Assembly: GCF_000383575.1 (NCBI RefSeq)
Contig: NZ_KB911579.1
Span: 2,450,523-2,514,522 of the forward strand
DNA from: Salinispora oceanensis
GTDB taxonomy: Bacteria; Actinomycetota; Actinomycetes; Mycobacteriales; Micromonosporaceae
Direction: 5' to 3'
Length of the DNA stretch: 64,000 nucleotides
How positions within the stretch are numbered: position 1 is the stretch's first letter; every line of letters begins with the position of its first letter. Below the pieces are notes generated by a model, which saw nothing but the letters and a program-made list of their open reading frames with translations, searched no databases and was not told the origin of the DNA. The position numbers and the translations under genes were made by a program. This document shows, piece by piece, positions 53,238-61,387 of this stretch.

Positions 53238-54486
53238 CGGCGACGATGGCAGATACCCAAATGCCCTGATCCTGATCCGACTTCCCGGCAGCAGCTAGGC
53301 GACCAGTTGACCACGCCGTTTGCAGACTAGCCGGGGCGTTGGTGCGATAGTCCGGCCCACCGCTATCGGCCAGCCGCCATTCCAGCCAAGCGAACATCTG
53401 CTCCATTCGACGCTCAGGATCTGGCGCTGCATCCGGTCTACATTCGGCAAATACGGTCCCCATGATTGCCCTCGCGACTCCACGCGCCAACGCCCACCGG
53501 CTCCCCTCGGAGATGTCGAATTCTGGATCGAACTTACCTGGAACTTCAATCGCCGTTCTATCATCCGACCACTTTGTCGAGCCAGAAAGCGCATAATCGA
53601 CCACCCGATCGGGCAATGGAAGATCAACGGGGAGCATGGCTATTTGCTGATCTATTGCCTCGATCATTGGGGCGTATTTCGCATGCTCGGGCCACAGACA
53701 ATATTCGATCGTCTTTTGGAGGCAGAGTGGCTTTGCGGCCGGCGGCCGCTGATCAGCTACAACGGTAGTCAAATGGACTGCGACCACGCCGACGAGCGCT
53801 GCCACCGAAACAGCAACCCGCTGGCCAAAGAGAACCGGACGCGCTACTCGCGACGGAAGTGCGCAGACAATCGCCGCAAAAGCTAGGATGACCGTTAAAC
53901 GCAAAATGACAGGGGTTGACTGAACCTCGATCCAGGGTGGACCCGACTGGCGCACGAGTTGCGTGACGGAGCCAAGTAATGACATGCCAATAAACCAACT
54001 GAGTGCGGCACAGAGTGCGGCTACTAGCGGTGAGAGCAGCTTTCCAACGAGCCACCCCCAAGATGCTCCGAAGACAATCAATGCCGTCCCGAGCAGTATG
54101 TACATAAGAAAACTCAGCCATCCCTGCGGAAATAGCGTTACCGCTGTAGCCACAAAGGCGCTAGCTGACACGACAAGGTAAGGTGCAATTAGCCACAGCA
54201 GCGTCGCGCTAAAGCGAGTTAACTCGACCTTTATAGGTCTGATGGCAGCAGACATAGCCTGTTCACTAAGGCCACGCAGTTCGACGGAAGCAGCTACCCA
54301 GGCAGCCGAACCCGCCGCAAAGATGCTCAGGAAGTACGCGCCTACCTGAGCAGCTGCTCCCGACTCCGGCCAAATCCCGATCCAGAATCTGTTACGACCG
54401 AACAGGACAGCGATGCCAAGAATGGTCAGGGGAAGGAAGCCCCATCGCGCGGAGTTGTTTTTTAGGTTCAACCACAGCGCTCTCAT
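53206..54486 (-). CDS. ABC-associated membrane protein with extracytoplasmic domain
   Basis: 426 residues. The first 260 hold about seven membrane segments; the remainder (from about VVADQRPPAAKPLCLQ) is soluble, contains several Cys and probably lies outside the membrane. Lactococcin-972-type clusters typically carry large bacteriocin-associated integral membrane proteins, and this could be one, although I see no diagnostic motif. ATG 54486 overlaps the ATPase gene's stop by 4 nt. Function as exporter or immunity permease is inferred from the neighbours. Confidence 0.7.
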   Translation of the reverse strand: MRALWLNLKNNSARWGFLPLTILGIAVLFGRNRFWIGIWPESGAAAQVGAYFLSIFAAGSAAWVAASVELRGLSEQAMSAAIRPIKVELTRFSATLLWLIAPYLVVSASAFVATAVTLFPQGWLSFLMYILLGTALIVFGASWGWLVGKLLSPLVAALCAALSWFIGMSLLGSVTQLVRQSGPPWIEVQSTPVILRLTVILAFAAIVCALPSRVARPVLFGQRVAVSVAALVGVVAVHLTTVVADQRPPAAKPLCLQKTIEYCLWPEHAKYAPMIEAIDQQIAMLPVDLPLPDRVVDYALSGSTKWSDDRTAIEVPGKFDPEFDISEGSRWALARGVARAIMGTVFAECRPDAAPDPERRMEQMFAWLEWRLADSGGPDYRTNAPASLQTAWSTGRLAAAGKSDQDQGIWVSAIVADVKKHHCRAA

Positions 54487-55226
54487 CTGGCCCGGTCCCC
54501 CTCTGGCAGAAGGCTCATGTAGGCCCGTTCCAGTGACGAATGCCCCGACATAGATGAGTCGTCTCTTAATTTAAGGTTATCAACTGTACCTGTGAATCGG
54601 ACTTGCCCGGCGTTTATGACCATAACTCGGTCACAGGCAGCATCAACATCATCTATGAGGTGCGTGCTGAGCACGATAGTCGTTTCAGACAATCCTCTGA
54701 TAAGGTCACGGAACCGTAGACGCTGCTGCGGATCTAAACCCACTGTCGGTTCGTCAAGCAACACAACGGGAGGTCGGCCTACGATGGCCCATGCAATAGC
54801 CGCTCGTTGGCGCATTCCGCCCGACAACCGGCCCAATTTCGTAGCCGCCTCACCAGCAAGGTCAACATACTCAACGGCCGCCTCTGTCGCCTCAGACCAT
54901 TCGGCCCGGGGCAGGCCGCGGAGCCACGCCCCGTATTGCACAAAGTCACGGACCCGCATCCCTGGCTCAAACCCGAACCGCTGAGGGAGAAAGCCGATCC
55001 CCCGCCTGGCGGCCCTCGCCTCAGCCTCTGACGTCACCTCACGCCCGTTTACCTTCAGCCTTCCCTCACGTGGTGGCTGAATGGTCGCGAGGGTGCGCAG
55101 CAAGGTGGTCTTGCCGGCTCCGTTGGGTCCGAGTAGCGCAGTTATGCCCGGGCGAAGTTCGATGTCAAGGCCGCTAAAGACCGTACGACGGCCGTAGCCC
55201 TGACTGAGCTTCTCAGCAGAAATCAT
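54483..55226 (-). CDS. ABC transporter ATP-binding protein
   Basis: 247 residues with Walker A (GPNGAGKTT), Q-loop, signature LSGGMRQR, Walker B (VVLLDEPTVGLD) and the H-loop (STHLIDD), as in CcmA/NatA-type export ATPases. ATG 55226 follows the second bacteriocin-like gene by about 110 nt and has AAGG upstream. It is predicted to energise the two membrane proteins encoded next, for export of or immunity to the lactococcin-972-like peptides. Confidence 0.92.
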   Translation of the reverse strand: MISAEKLSQGYGRRTVFSGLDIELRPGITALLGPNGAGKTTLLRTLATIQPPREGRLKVNGREVTSEAEARAARRGIGFLPQRFGFEPGMRVRDFVQYGAWLRGLPRAEWSEATEAAVEYVDLAGEAATKLGRLSGGMRQRAAIAWAIVGRPPVVLLDEPTVGLDPQQRLRFRDLIRGLSETTIVLSTHLIDDVDAACDRVMVINAGQVRFTGTVDNLKLRDDSSMSGHSSLERAYMSLLPEGDRAR

Positions 55227-55339
55227 TGCTAACCTTCCAGATTGGCACTTTCGAGGAATGCCAAAAGAATGGCCGGGACCGCCAAAGACGGTTCCGGCCA
55301 GACTACTCTTTCAAACAAAGCCCAATTAGGCTGGATCAG

Positions 55340-55681
55340 CTACTGGAACCAGGTAGTAATATCGTTGATCCCCCAGGTGCAATCCTCGCCGTCATAGCTT
55401 GCCATCGAACCCTTATTGCGGAAGACGCTCAGACTCTTATTGAAATCCACTCCCGAACAGTCAGCCTCTGAACGGTAAGTGCCGGTACTATGGGCTCCAG
55501 TGTCGAAGTCGCAGTCCTGATTCCAGTCTGTTTCCCAATAGATCCCGTAGCACCCTTCCGTAGTGTTGCCGTAATCCACCGCCCAGGCGGGGGTTGCTAG
55601 CACCCCTCCCGCAAGACTGGCTAAGGCGACTACCAAGCCAGCCGACGCCATGTGACGTGACTTCCTAGCATAACTAGACAC
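55340..55681 (-). CDS. Lactococcin-972-family bacteriocin precursor (copy B)
   Basis: 113 residues: a Sec signal peptide (basic start, hydrophobic core, cut near TPAWA), then a mature region with GCYGIYWETDWNQDCDF, a central Cys and GEDCTWGINDITTWFQ at the C-terminus. The pattern of an aromatic/Trp-rich mature peptide ending near W-F resembles lactococcin 972, which binds lipid II and blocks septum formation. GTG 55681 has AGGGG 5 nt upstream; ATG 55651 would lose the basic N-region. It differs from lactococcin 972 in having four Cys. It is a paralogue of the gene 50 nt upstream. Confidence 0.8.
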   Translation of the reverse strand: MSSYARKSRHMASAGLVVALASLAGGVLATPAWAVDYGNTTEGCYGIYWETDWNQDCDFDTGAHSTGTYRSEADCSGVDFNKSLSVFRNKGSMASYDGEDCTWGINDITTWFQ

Positions 55682-55730
55682 AAATACCCCTACTCTCTAT
55701 CAAGCATTTTGCATTCGTAAGGAATTATCC

Positions 55731-56072
55731 TTACCCACTAAACCAGGTATCCACGCCATGAATACCAAAGCTGCAATCAGGGCCATCATAGGAATTACTG
55801 GAGCCGGAGACTCGCGTTTTTTCGATCGTTTCGTCAGTGATCTGAGGGGCCGTACAATCGGCGGTTGACTTGTATACACCGGCTTTGGTGGCACCAGACC
55901 CTTCACATTCCTGATTCCAGTCCGTGTTCCACCAAATCCCATAGCAGTTGTTAATCTTGTTACCGACCCCGTCTGCCGATGCGGGATTCACCAGAAGGGT
56001 TACTGCGGCGCCAGCCAGGGTAAGCGTCAAGCCAACCTGGGTTACCGAACGCAGCAGCTTTCGGCTCCTCAT
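55731..56072 (-). CDS. Lactococcin-972-family bacteriocin precursor (copy A)
   Basis: 113 residues with a Sec signal peptide (MRSRKLL..., cut near NPASA) and a mature region NCYGIWWNTDWNQECEG, a central Cys, DCSFGIHGVDTWFSG at the end. Four mature Cys match copy B in spacing, so two disulfides are likely. ATG 56072 has AGGAGG 7 nt upstream (56080-56085); the adjacent GTG 56075 is less well spaced. It is the first gene of the minus-strand set, preceded by a 48 bp palindrome and then the IS701 copy 2 end. Confidence 0.82.
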   Translation of the reverse strand: MRSRKLLRSVTQVGLTLTLAGAAVTLLVNPASADGVGNKINNCYGIWWNTDWNQECEGSGATKAGVYKSTADCTAPQITDETIEKTRVSGSSNSYDGPDCSFGIHGVDTWFSG

Positions 56073-56088
56073 CACAAAACCTCCTATC

Positions 56089-56136
56089 GCTAAAGATCGA
56101 AGCAGGACAATCTATTGTCCTGCTTCGATCTTTAGC
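56089..56136. promoter_or_regulatory. 48 bp near-perfect palindrome upstream of the bacteriocin gene
   Basis: 23 bp on each side (56089-56111 with 56114-56136) are exact inverted copies around a 2 nt centre, beginning GCTAAAGATCGAAGC. It lies 3 nt upstream of the AGGAGG of copy A. In RNA this would be a very stable hairpin next to the ribosome binding site, so it may terminate or attenuate transcription, or protect the mRNA 5' end. Between it and the IS end (56137-56236) nothing else is clear. Confidence 0.75.
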
Positions 56137-56240
56137 CGCCTCGCAATTTCGGTAGTGGATACGGGCCAGTCTAGCACGGACTGCCCCTTTTGTCGTCCAC
56201 AGGAGACCTTGCTCGCTTCGGTTGACTCCTGACCTGCTAG

Positions 56241-57704
56241 TAGTGCTTTGTTAGGTCGTTGTGGCGTGTCGCTTGTGTGAGCATGGTGGCGGTGTTTGGC
56301 TGCGGTGCGTGGATGAGCGGGATCTGGTTCGGGTGCGGGGGCGGTTGGAGGACTTCGCGGCGGGGATCTTCGCGGGGTTGCGGCGCTCGGATCAGCGGGC
56401 GACGGGGCTGCGGTATCTGCGAGGGTTGATGCTGGACGGTCGGCGGAAGTCGATGCAGCCGATGGCGCAGCGGCTCGGGGCCGATCATCAGCAGTTGCAG
56501 CAGTTCCTGACTTCGTCCACCTGGGACGTCGGCGGGGTGCGACGGCGGATGGCCACCGCTGCGGTCGACCTGGTGACGCCTGAGGTGTGGGTGGTCGATG
56601 ACACCGGGTTTCCCAAGGACGGCAAGGCCTCGGCGTGTGTGGCCCGGCAGTATTCCGGCACTCTCGGTAAGGTCGCCAACTGCCAGATCGCCGTCAGTGT
56701 TCACGCGGCGACCGACACGGCCTCGGCGGTACTGAACTGGCGGCTATTCGTGCCGGAGTCCTGGGACGACGCCTGCATCCCGGGCCCGGACGGCAAGCCC
56801 GCGAACCCACACGCCCGCAGGCTGCGCCAGCAGCCGGTCACCCTCGATGCGGCCGGGGCGAAGAAGCCACACACCCGGGTGCAGGTGCCGCCTGCCGAGC
56901 AGATCGCGCAGATCCGGCGGCGCCGCACCGCGTCGAAGGTCCCGGACGCCGAGCGGTACCGGCCGAAGTGGCTGATGGCCCTGGAGATGCTCGACGAGTT
57001 GGCCGAGTGGGGGCTGCGTCCGCCGCTGCTGACCGCCGACGCCGGATACGGCCAGGTCGCCGAGTTCCGTCAGGGACTGACCGAACGCGGTATCGGCTAC
57101 ATTGTCGCGACCACGTCGTCGACCACCGCGCAACCCGGCCACGCCCAACCCGTGCAGGTGCCCTACGCCGGAGTCGGCAAGCACCCCACACCGCGCTACC
57201 CCCACCCGGCCCGCAGCCTGAAGGACCTCGCCCTCGCCCACGGTGCTGACGCGGCACGCCTGGTGCGCTGGCGCGCCCGGCTCCCCACAGCCAACCGCGA
57301 CCCCGACCGGCCCGTCGGTGAGCTGTCCGGGCACTTCTTCGCACTGCGGGTGCGTCCCGCCGGCCGAGCCGTCCGACGCGGTCCACACCGCGGCGATGAC
57401 GGTGTCCTGCCCGAATGCTGGCTACTCGTGCAATGGCCCCCCGGCCAGAACGAACCCAGCGACTACTGGCTGTCCGACCTACCCGCCGACACACCACTTG
57501 CCGAACTGGTCCGCCTGGCCAAAAGCCGCTGGCGCGTCGAGCACGACTACCGCGAACTCAAGACCGCCCTCGGCCTTGACCACTTCGAAGGACGATCCTG
57601 GATCGGCTGGCACCGCCACGTCACCCTCACCGCAGCCGCCCAACTGTTCCTCACCCAACTGAGGCTGACACACCCAAAACCCAACCCAACCTAACAAAGC
57701 ACTA
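56241..57704 (+). mobile_element. IS701-family insertion sequence, copy 2 (shorter form)
   Basis: 1464 bp, TAGTGCTTTGTTAGG at the left and its inverse at the right, flanked by CTAG (56237-56240 and 57705-57708). It is inverted relative to copy 1. About 92 bp present in copy 1 near this end are missing, so the transposase stop falls inside the right inverted repeat. The right-hand CTAG includes the stop codon of the DsrE-like gene. Confidence 0.9.
56261..57694 (+). CDS. IS701-family DDE transposase (copy 2)
   Basis: 477 residues, the same as copy 1 until HPK; this one then ends PNPT because the sequence joins directly to the terminal repeat, and its stop TAA is part of CCTAACAAAG. The DDE residues are intact. 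Whether the shortened end affects transposition is unknown. Confidence 0.92.
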   Translation: MACRLCEHGGGVWLRCVDERDLVRVRGRLEDFAAGIFAGLRRSDQRATGLRYLRGLMLDGRRKSMQPMAQRLGADHQQLQQFLTSSTWDVGGVRRRMATAAVDLVTPEVWVVDDTGFPKDGKASACVARQYSGTLGKVANCQIAVSVHAATDTASAVLNWRLFVPESWDDACIPGPDGKPANPHARRLRQQPVTLDAAGAKKPHTRVQVPPAEQIAQIRRRRTASKVPDAERYRPKWLMALEMLDELAEWGLRPPLLTADAGYGQVAEFRQGLTERGIGYIVATTSSTTAQPGHAQPVQVPYAGVGKHPTPRYPHPARSLKDLALAHGADAARLVRWRARLPTANRDPDRPVGELSGHFFALRVRPAGRAVRRGPHRGDDGVLPECWLLVQWPPGQNEPSDYWLSDLPADTPLAELVRLAKSRWRVEHDYRELKTALGLDHFEGRSWIGWHRHVTLTAAAQLFLTQLRLTHPKPNPT

Positions 57705-58067
57705 CTAGTAGACGAGCGCGCGGCTCTCCTCGGCCATGACCTCTTCGACGAAGACCGCCGAGCCGGCGATCCGGACGCCGGGCAGCACGTCGCCAGTCCC
57801 GATGTCCCGGCGGGCCGCGCACTGTGTGCAGGCGGTCACCCGGCCCGTCGTCAGGATCACGTGCAGTAGCTCGCCCAGCGGGGCCGAGTGCGGCAGCTCG
57901 AACTCCTGCGCCCGGCCGGGCAGCGCGAACCAGGTCGCCTCGCCGGTCAGCCAGAGCGAGACGTCAACTCCGGCGGCGGCCGCGGTGGCCGCAACCGTGA
58001 AGGCCTGCGCGCACCGCTCCGGGGAATCCGCTCCGGCGGTGACCTTGACGACGAGGTTTCGGCCCAC
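57705..58067 (-). CDS. DsrE-like family protein
   Basis: 120 residues with the actinobacterial DsrE-type start (GRNLVVKVTAGADSPERCAQAF) and a conserved Cys pair in CTQCAARRDI. DsrE-fold proteins handle sulfur on cysteines, though this small actinobacterial group has no known role. GTG 58067 is chosen because a TATGCT -10 lies 7 nt upstream (leaderless pattern) and it gives the usual family start; longer readings exist. The stop codon TAG lies within the CTAG target duplicated by IS701 copy 2, so the protein was left intact. Confidence 0.85.
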   Translation of the reverse strand: MGRNLVVKVTAGADSPERCAQAFTVAATAAAAGVDVSLWLTGEATWFALPGRAQEFELPHSAPLGELLHVILTTGRVTACTQCAARRDIGTGDVLPGVRIAGSAVFVEEVMAEESRALVY

Positions 58068-58074
58068 GAGCGCC

Positions 58075-58084
58075 AGCATAGGAT
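58075..58084. promoter_or_regulatory. Overlapping divergent -10 boxes
   Basis: On the minus strand TATGCT (58075-58080) is 7 nt before GTG 58067. On the plus strand TAGGAT (58079-58084) is 8 nt before ATG 58093. The two hexamers share 2 bp, so polymerase cannot occupy both at once. No clear -35 is assigned. Confidence 0.5.
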
Positions 58085-58092
58085 AGTCGCCG

Positions 58093-58194
58093 ATGGTCAC
58101 CGAGATAGGGTTCGTAAGTTTGCTGGTCGCCGCGCTGGGTGGGCTCGCCGGCGGCTTGGTCTACCTCGCCGTACGCATTTCGAGAGGGCATTAG
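58093..58194 (+). CDS. Small single-pass membrane protein, 33 residues
   Basis: This short frame encodes one hydrophobic segment (FVSLLVAALGGLAGGLVYLAV) followed by RISRGH and a stop. ATG 58093 lies 8 nt after a TAGGAT -10-like box, and its stop codon TAG touches the GTG of the next gene (58194), which suggests coupling. I do not recognise a family. Position and composition favour a real small protein rather than noise. Confidence 0.55.
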   Translation: MVTEIGFVSLLVAALGGLAGGLVYLAVRISRGH

Positions 58195-58787
58195 TGAGTG
58201 ACGAGAATCCGCTTCAGCCGCCGTGGCTGAACGCGCCTCCGGTGGACCCGTACCCCTACGAGGAGAGCCACGACCTGCGTACCGGGCCGAAATTGCACCC
58301 CACTCTGGACGGCCTGCTGCCGTACATCGGGGTGTGGCGGGGTCGGGGCCGGGGCGGCTACCCCACCATCGAGGATTTCGACTACGCCCAGGAGATCCGG
58401 ATCAGCCACGACGGCCGACCGTTCCTCTGCTACGAGTCGCGGGCGTGGCTGCTGGACGAGCAGAGCCGCCCGGTCCGCCCGGCCGGGCGGGAGATGGGTT
58501 GGTGGCGGCCGGTGCTCGACGGTGACGACCGGGCGACCAACGAGTGGGAGGCGCTGATGAGCACGCCCACCGGCGTGATGGAGCTGCACCTCGGCAAGCG
58601 CACCGGCACCCAGCTCGAGTTCGCCACCGACGCGGTGGTGCGCACCCCCACCGCGAAGGAGGTGACCGCCGGTCACCGCCTCTTCGGCATCGTGGAGGGC
58701 GCCCTGCTCTACGCGCAGGAGATGGCCGCGGTCGGCCACGGCCTCACCCCGCACCTGTCCGCCCGGCTGATCCGGGTGGGCGGCTGA
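58194..58787 (+). CDS. Nitrobindin-like heme-binding beta-barrel protein (FABP/THAP4 type)
   Basis: 197 residues. The segment LHPTLDGLLPYIGVWRGRGRGGYPTI is the hallmark of the nitrobindin/THAP4-like beta-barrel family, and the C-terminus supplies the rest of the barrel including a His-containing stretch (VGHGLTPHL) that would ligate heme. Members bind ferric heme and react with nitric oxide or peroxynitrite. GTG 58194 has GAGAGGG about 6 nt upstream. It follows the 33-residue membrane protein without a gap. Confidence 0.88.
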   Translation: MSDENPLQPPWLNAPPVDPYPYEESHDLRTGPKLHPTLDGLLPYIGVWRGRGRGGYPTIEDFDYAQEIRISHDGRPFLCYESRAWLLDEQSRPVRPAGREMGWWRPVLDGDDRATNEWEALMSTPTGVMELHLGKRTGTQLEFATDAVVRTPTAKEVTAGHRLFGIVEGALLYAQEMAAVGHGLTPHLSARLIRVGG

Positions 58788-58852
58788 GATCAGTCCGGCT
58801 GATCCGTTGACTCGCGGCGTAGGTCAGTGCGGTTGATCCGCGCCGGCGGAGG

Positions 58853-59719
58853 TCAGTCCGATTGGTCGTCGTCGGGCGGAACGGGGAAGCCGAGTAGGGC
58901 CTGCAGCCGCCGGGTGTAGGCCGACCGCGGTCGGCCGATGCCGTCGAGGACACGGACCTCGACCAGGCCCCGGACCGACGAGCTGAACCAGACCGCGTCC
59001 GCGGCGTGCAACTCGGCCGGGGTCGCCAGCTGCTCGTATGCGGCCAGCCCCACCTGTTCGGCGTTGGCCAGCAGCCACGCGGCGGTGGTGCCGGGCAGGA
59101 TGCCGGCCGCGGCGGGCACCGTACGCAGCGCCCCACCGGTGAGCCAGAGGACGTTGGCGGTCGGCCCCTCCAGGACGTAGCCGTCGGTGGAGGTCCAGAG
59201 CGCGTCGTTGACGCCGTTGCGGGACGCCCATCGACGGGCGGCGTTGTGCACCGCGTACGACGTGGTCTTGCTGCCGGTGGGCAACCAGTCCAGGCCGGCG
59301 CGGCCGCGGGCCGGCACGCCCAGCGGCAATGTCGCCACGGTGATCCCGTCCCGGCGAGCCGCCCGGGCCGACGGCGGCACCGGGGCCAGCGTGGCGTACG
59401 CGGTCGGGGCCTCGCCGTCGGCCACGCCGCGGGTGCAGACCAGCCGCAGCGCCCCCTCAACCTCGGTGGGCCAGTCGGCGCAGATCTCCTCGAGCAGCGC
59501 GACCAGGGCATCGGCCGGCGGCAGGGTCAGACCCAGCACCGGGGCCGCCCTCGTCATCCGTTCCAGGTGTGCCTCCCGCAGCCAGGGCCGACCCGCCCGC
59601 AGGTGCATCGTTTCGAAGAGGCCGTCACCGTGTAGGACGCCCAGGTCGTCGCCGCGCAGCACTGGCTCTGTGACCGGCACCCGGCCCCGCCCGAGCACCG
59701 CGATCCTCGCCGTCGTCAT
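58853..59719 (-). CDS. pabC: Aminodeoxychorismate lyase-like class IV aminotransferase
   Basis: 288 residues, fold-type IV PLP enzyme. It has GDGLFETMHLRAGRPW near the N-terminus, the catalytic Lys in GSKTTSYAVHNAARRWA, and ANVLWL, PAAAGILPGTT. PabC turns aminodeoxychorismate into p-aminobenzoate for folate; a branched-chain or D-amino acid aminotransferase of the same fold is the alternative. ATG 59719 is preceded on its strand by TATGCT (59728-59733) 8 nt away. It diverges from the Fur gene and is followed by a convergent heme-barrel gene. Confidence 0.85.
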   Translation of the reverse strand: MTTARIAVLGRGRVPVTEPVLRGDDLGVLHGDGLFETMHLRAGRPWLREAHLERMTRAAPVLGLTLPPADALVALLEEICADWPTEVEGALRLVCTRGVADGEAPTAYATLAPVPPSARAARRDGITVATLPLGVPARGRAGLDWLPTGSKTTSYAVHNAARRWASRNGVNDALWTSTDGYVLEGPTANVLWLTGGALRTVPAAAGILPGTTAAWLLANAEQVGLAAYEQLATPAELHAADAVWFSSSVRGLVEVRVLDGIGRPRSAYTRRLQALLGFPVPPDDDQSD

Positions 59720-59727
59720 GGCCGCCG

Positions 59728-59846
59728 AGCATAGGGCCCAGCCGGGCCGCGTCGGGTACCGTCCGGCCCGGCACCACCGACACGGGCGTCGGCAGAACGG
59801 GGCCGGTAGGACGGGAGAGTGCTGTTCGGCCCGAGCGAACTATGCT
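59728..59846. promoter_or_regulatory. Divergent leaderless promoter pair for pabC and fur
   Basis: TATGCT on the minus strand (59728-59733) is 8 nt before the pabC ATG. TATGCT on the plus strand (59841-59846) is 6 nt before the fur GTG 59853. Both genes lack a Shine-Dalgarno. The two identical hexamers face outward across 107 bp. Confidence 0.55.
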
Positions 59847-59852
59847 TGGACG

Positions 59853-60281
59853 GTGTCCGAATCCTCCCTCGCGGAACTGCTCCGGGCCCGTGGGCTGCGC
59901 TTGACGGCGCAGCGGCAGCTCGTCCTCCAGGCGGTGTTGGAGCTGGGGCACGCGACCCCGGAGCAGGTCCACACGGCTGTCCGGGAGGTGGCCGCAGGCG
60001 TCAACATCACTACTATCTATCGCACGCTGGAGCTGCTGGAGCGGCTCGGCCTGGTGACGCACACCCATCTCTCGCACGGCTCGCCGACCTTCCACGCGGC
60101 CGGCGAGGACCAGCACGTGCACCTGGTCTGCCGGGAGTGCGGCGCGATCGACGAGATCGATCCCGCCCTGCTGCGCCCCTTGGCTGACCAGCTTGCCGAG
60201 CAGCGGGGGTTCCGGGTGGACGTCGGCCATGTCTCCCTCTTCGGCCGCTGTGATCGCTGTGAGAACGGGGCGCAGGAATGA
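59853..60281 (+). CDS. Fur-family metal-dependent regulator
   Basis: 142 residues: winged-helix part (RLTAQRQLVLQAVLELGHATPEQVHTAV...TTIYRTLELLERLGLV) and metal-binding part with HVHLVCRECG and a C-terminal CDRCE, the two CxxC pairs for structural zinc. Which metal it senses (iron, zinc, nickel or peroxide) is not clear from sequence. GTG 59853 is preferred; the frame extends far upstream without a start signal. Its stop overlaps the next ATG (ATGA). Confidence 0.9.
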   Translation: MSESSLAELLRARGLRLTAQRQLVLQAVLELGHATPEQVHTAVREVAAGVNITTIYRTLELLERLGLVTHTHLSHGSPTFHAAGEDQHVHLVCRECGAIDEIDPALLRPLADQLAEQRGFRVDVGHVSLFGRCDRCENGAQE

Positions 60282-61387
60282 TCGATATTGCTGGGGCGGT
60301 CTCCGTCGAGAGCATTGACGAGGGCAGCCGGGATCAGCCGGAGCCGGCGCACGCCGCGGCGGGGGTCCGCTCGGTGGCGGCGCACTACGGGGATCCGCTG
60401 CGCGAGCAGCGCACCCTGGAGACGGGGGTCGGCCTGGTCGACCGTTCGCACCGGGGGGTGATCGCGGTGCCGGGCGAGGATCGCCTCGGCTGGCTGCACA
60501 CGCTCACCACCCAGCACCTGGCGGACCTGCCCGCCGGGCAGGGCACCGAGTTGCTGGTGCTCTCCCCGCACGGGCATGTCGAGCAGCACGCGATGGTGGC
60601 CGAGGAGGGCGGTACGACCTGGCTGGACACCGAGCCGGGCGACACCGCTGGGCTGCTCGGGTATCTGGAGCGGATGCGCTTTTTCAGCAAGGTGGAACCG
60701 CGCGACGTGACGCCGGACCACGCCCTGCTCTCGCTGGTCGGGCCGGCGGCGGTGGACGCCGTGGCGACGCTCGGCGTCTCCGGCCTGGCCGAGCCGGACC
60801 TGCTCGAGGTGCCCGGCCCGAAGTTCCGGGCCGGCTCGGTACCGCCCCGGTCGACGGTGCGCTACGACGTTCGTGCGCTACCGGTCGGGGGCTGGGCCCG
60901 CCGCGGCCCGCTCGGCGTTGACCTGCTGGTGGCTCGGGAGGCCATGGGTCGGGTAGTGGCTGAGCTGCGCGACGCGGGCGTGCCGGTCGCCGGGCTCTGG
61001 GCGTACGAGGCGGTGCGGGTGGCCGCCCGTCGGCCCCGGGTCGGGCTGGATACCGACCACCGGAGTATTCCGGCCGAGGTTGGCCTGGTCGGGCCGGCCG
61101 TACACCTGGAGAAAGGCTGCTACCGCGGGCAGGAGACGGTGGCCCGGGTGCACAACATGGGTCGACCGCCGCGTCGGCTCGTCCTCCTGCATCTGGATGG
61201 GGTGACCACGGACCAGCCACCATCGGCCGGCACTCCGGTGACTCGGGACGGGCGGGCGGTCGGCTTCGTCGGCACCGCCGTGCACCACCACGAGCTGGGC
61301 CAGGTCGCCCTGGCGGTGGTCAAGCGCAACGTGCCCGACGACGCCCGGCTGCTGGTCGGGGAGACCGCCGCGATGATCGATAGCTAG
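60278..61387 (+). CDS. ygfZ: YgfZ/GcvT-like folate-binding protein
   Basis: 369 residues with the YgfZ signature KGCYRGQETVARVH. YgfZ-type proteins bind tetrahydrofolate and help assemble or repair iron-sulfur clusters. The GcvT-like fold starts with the segment LVDRSHRGVIAVPGEDRLGWLHTL. ATG 60278 overlaps the Fur stop by 4 nt, so the two are coupled. Folate use and iron-sulfur work fit the neighbouring pabC and fur genes. Confidence 0.9.
   Translation: MIDIAGAVSVESIDEGSRDQPEPAHAAAGVRSVAAHYGDPLREQRTLETGVGLVDRSHRGVIAVPGEDRLGWLHTLTTQHLADLPAGQGTELLVLSPHGHVEQHAMVAEEGGTTWLDTEPGDTAGLLGYLERMRFFSKVEPRDVTPDHALLSLVGPAAVDAVATLGVSGLAEPDLLEVPGPKFRAGSVPPRSTVRYDVRALPVGGWARRGPLGVDLLVAREAMGRVVAELRDAGVPVAGLWAYEAVRVAARRPRVGLDTDHRSIPAEVGLVGPAVHLEKGCYRGQETVARVHNMGRPPRRLVLLHLDGVTTDQPPSAGTPVTRDGRAVGFVGTAVHHHELGQVALAVVKRNVPDDARLLVGETAAMIDS

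Noticed and set aside
55700..55942. Small minus-strand membrane protein between the two bacteriocin genes
   Set aside because: It overlaps copy A in another frame and has no RBS; the bacteriocin frame has AGGAGG and a signal peptide.
49477..57708. A single composite transposon
   Set aside because: Each IS copy has its own CTAG flanks and they are in opposite orientation; CTAG is a preferred target, so independent insertion is just as likely.
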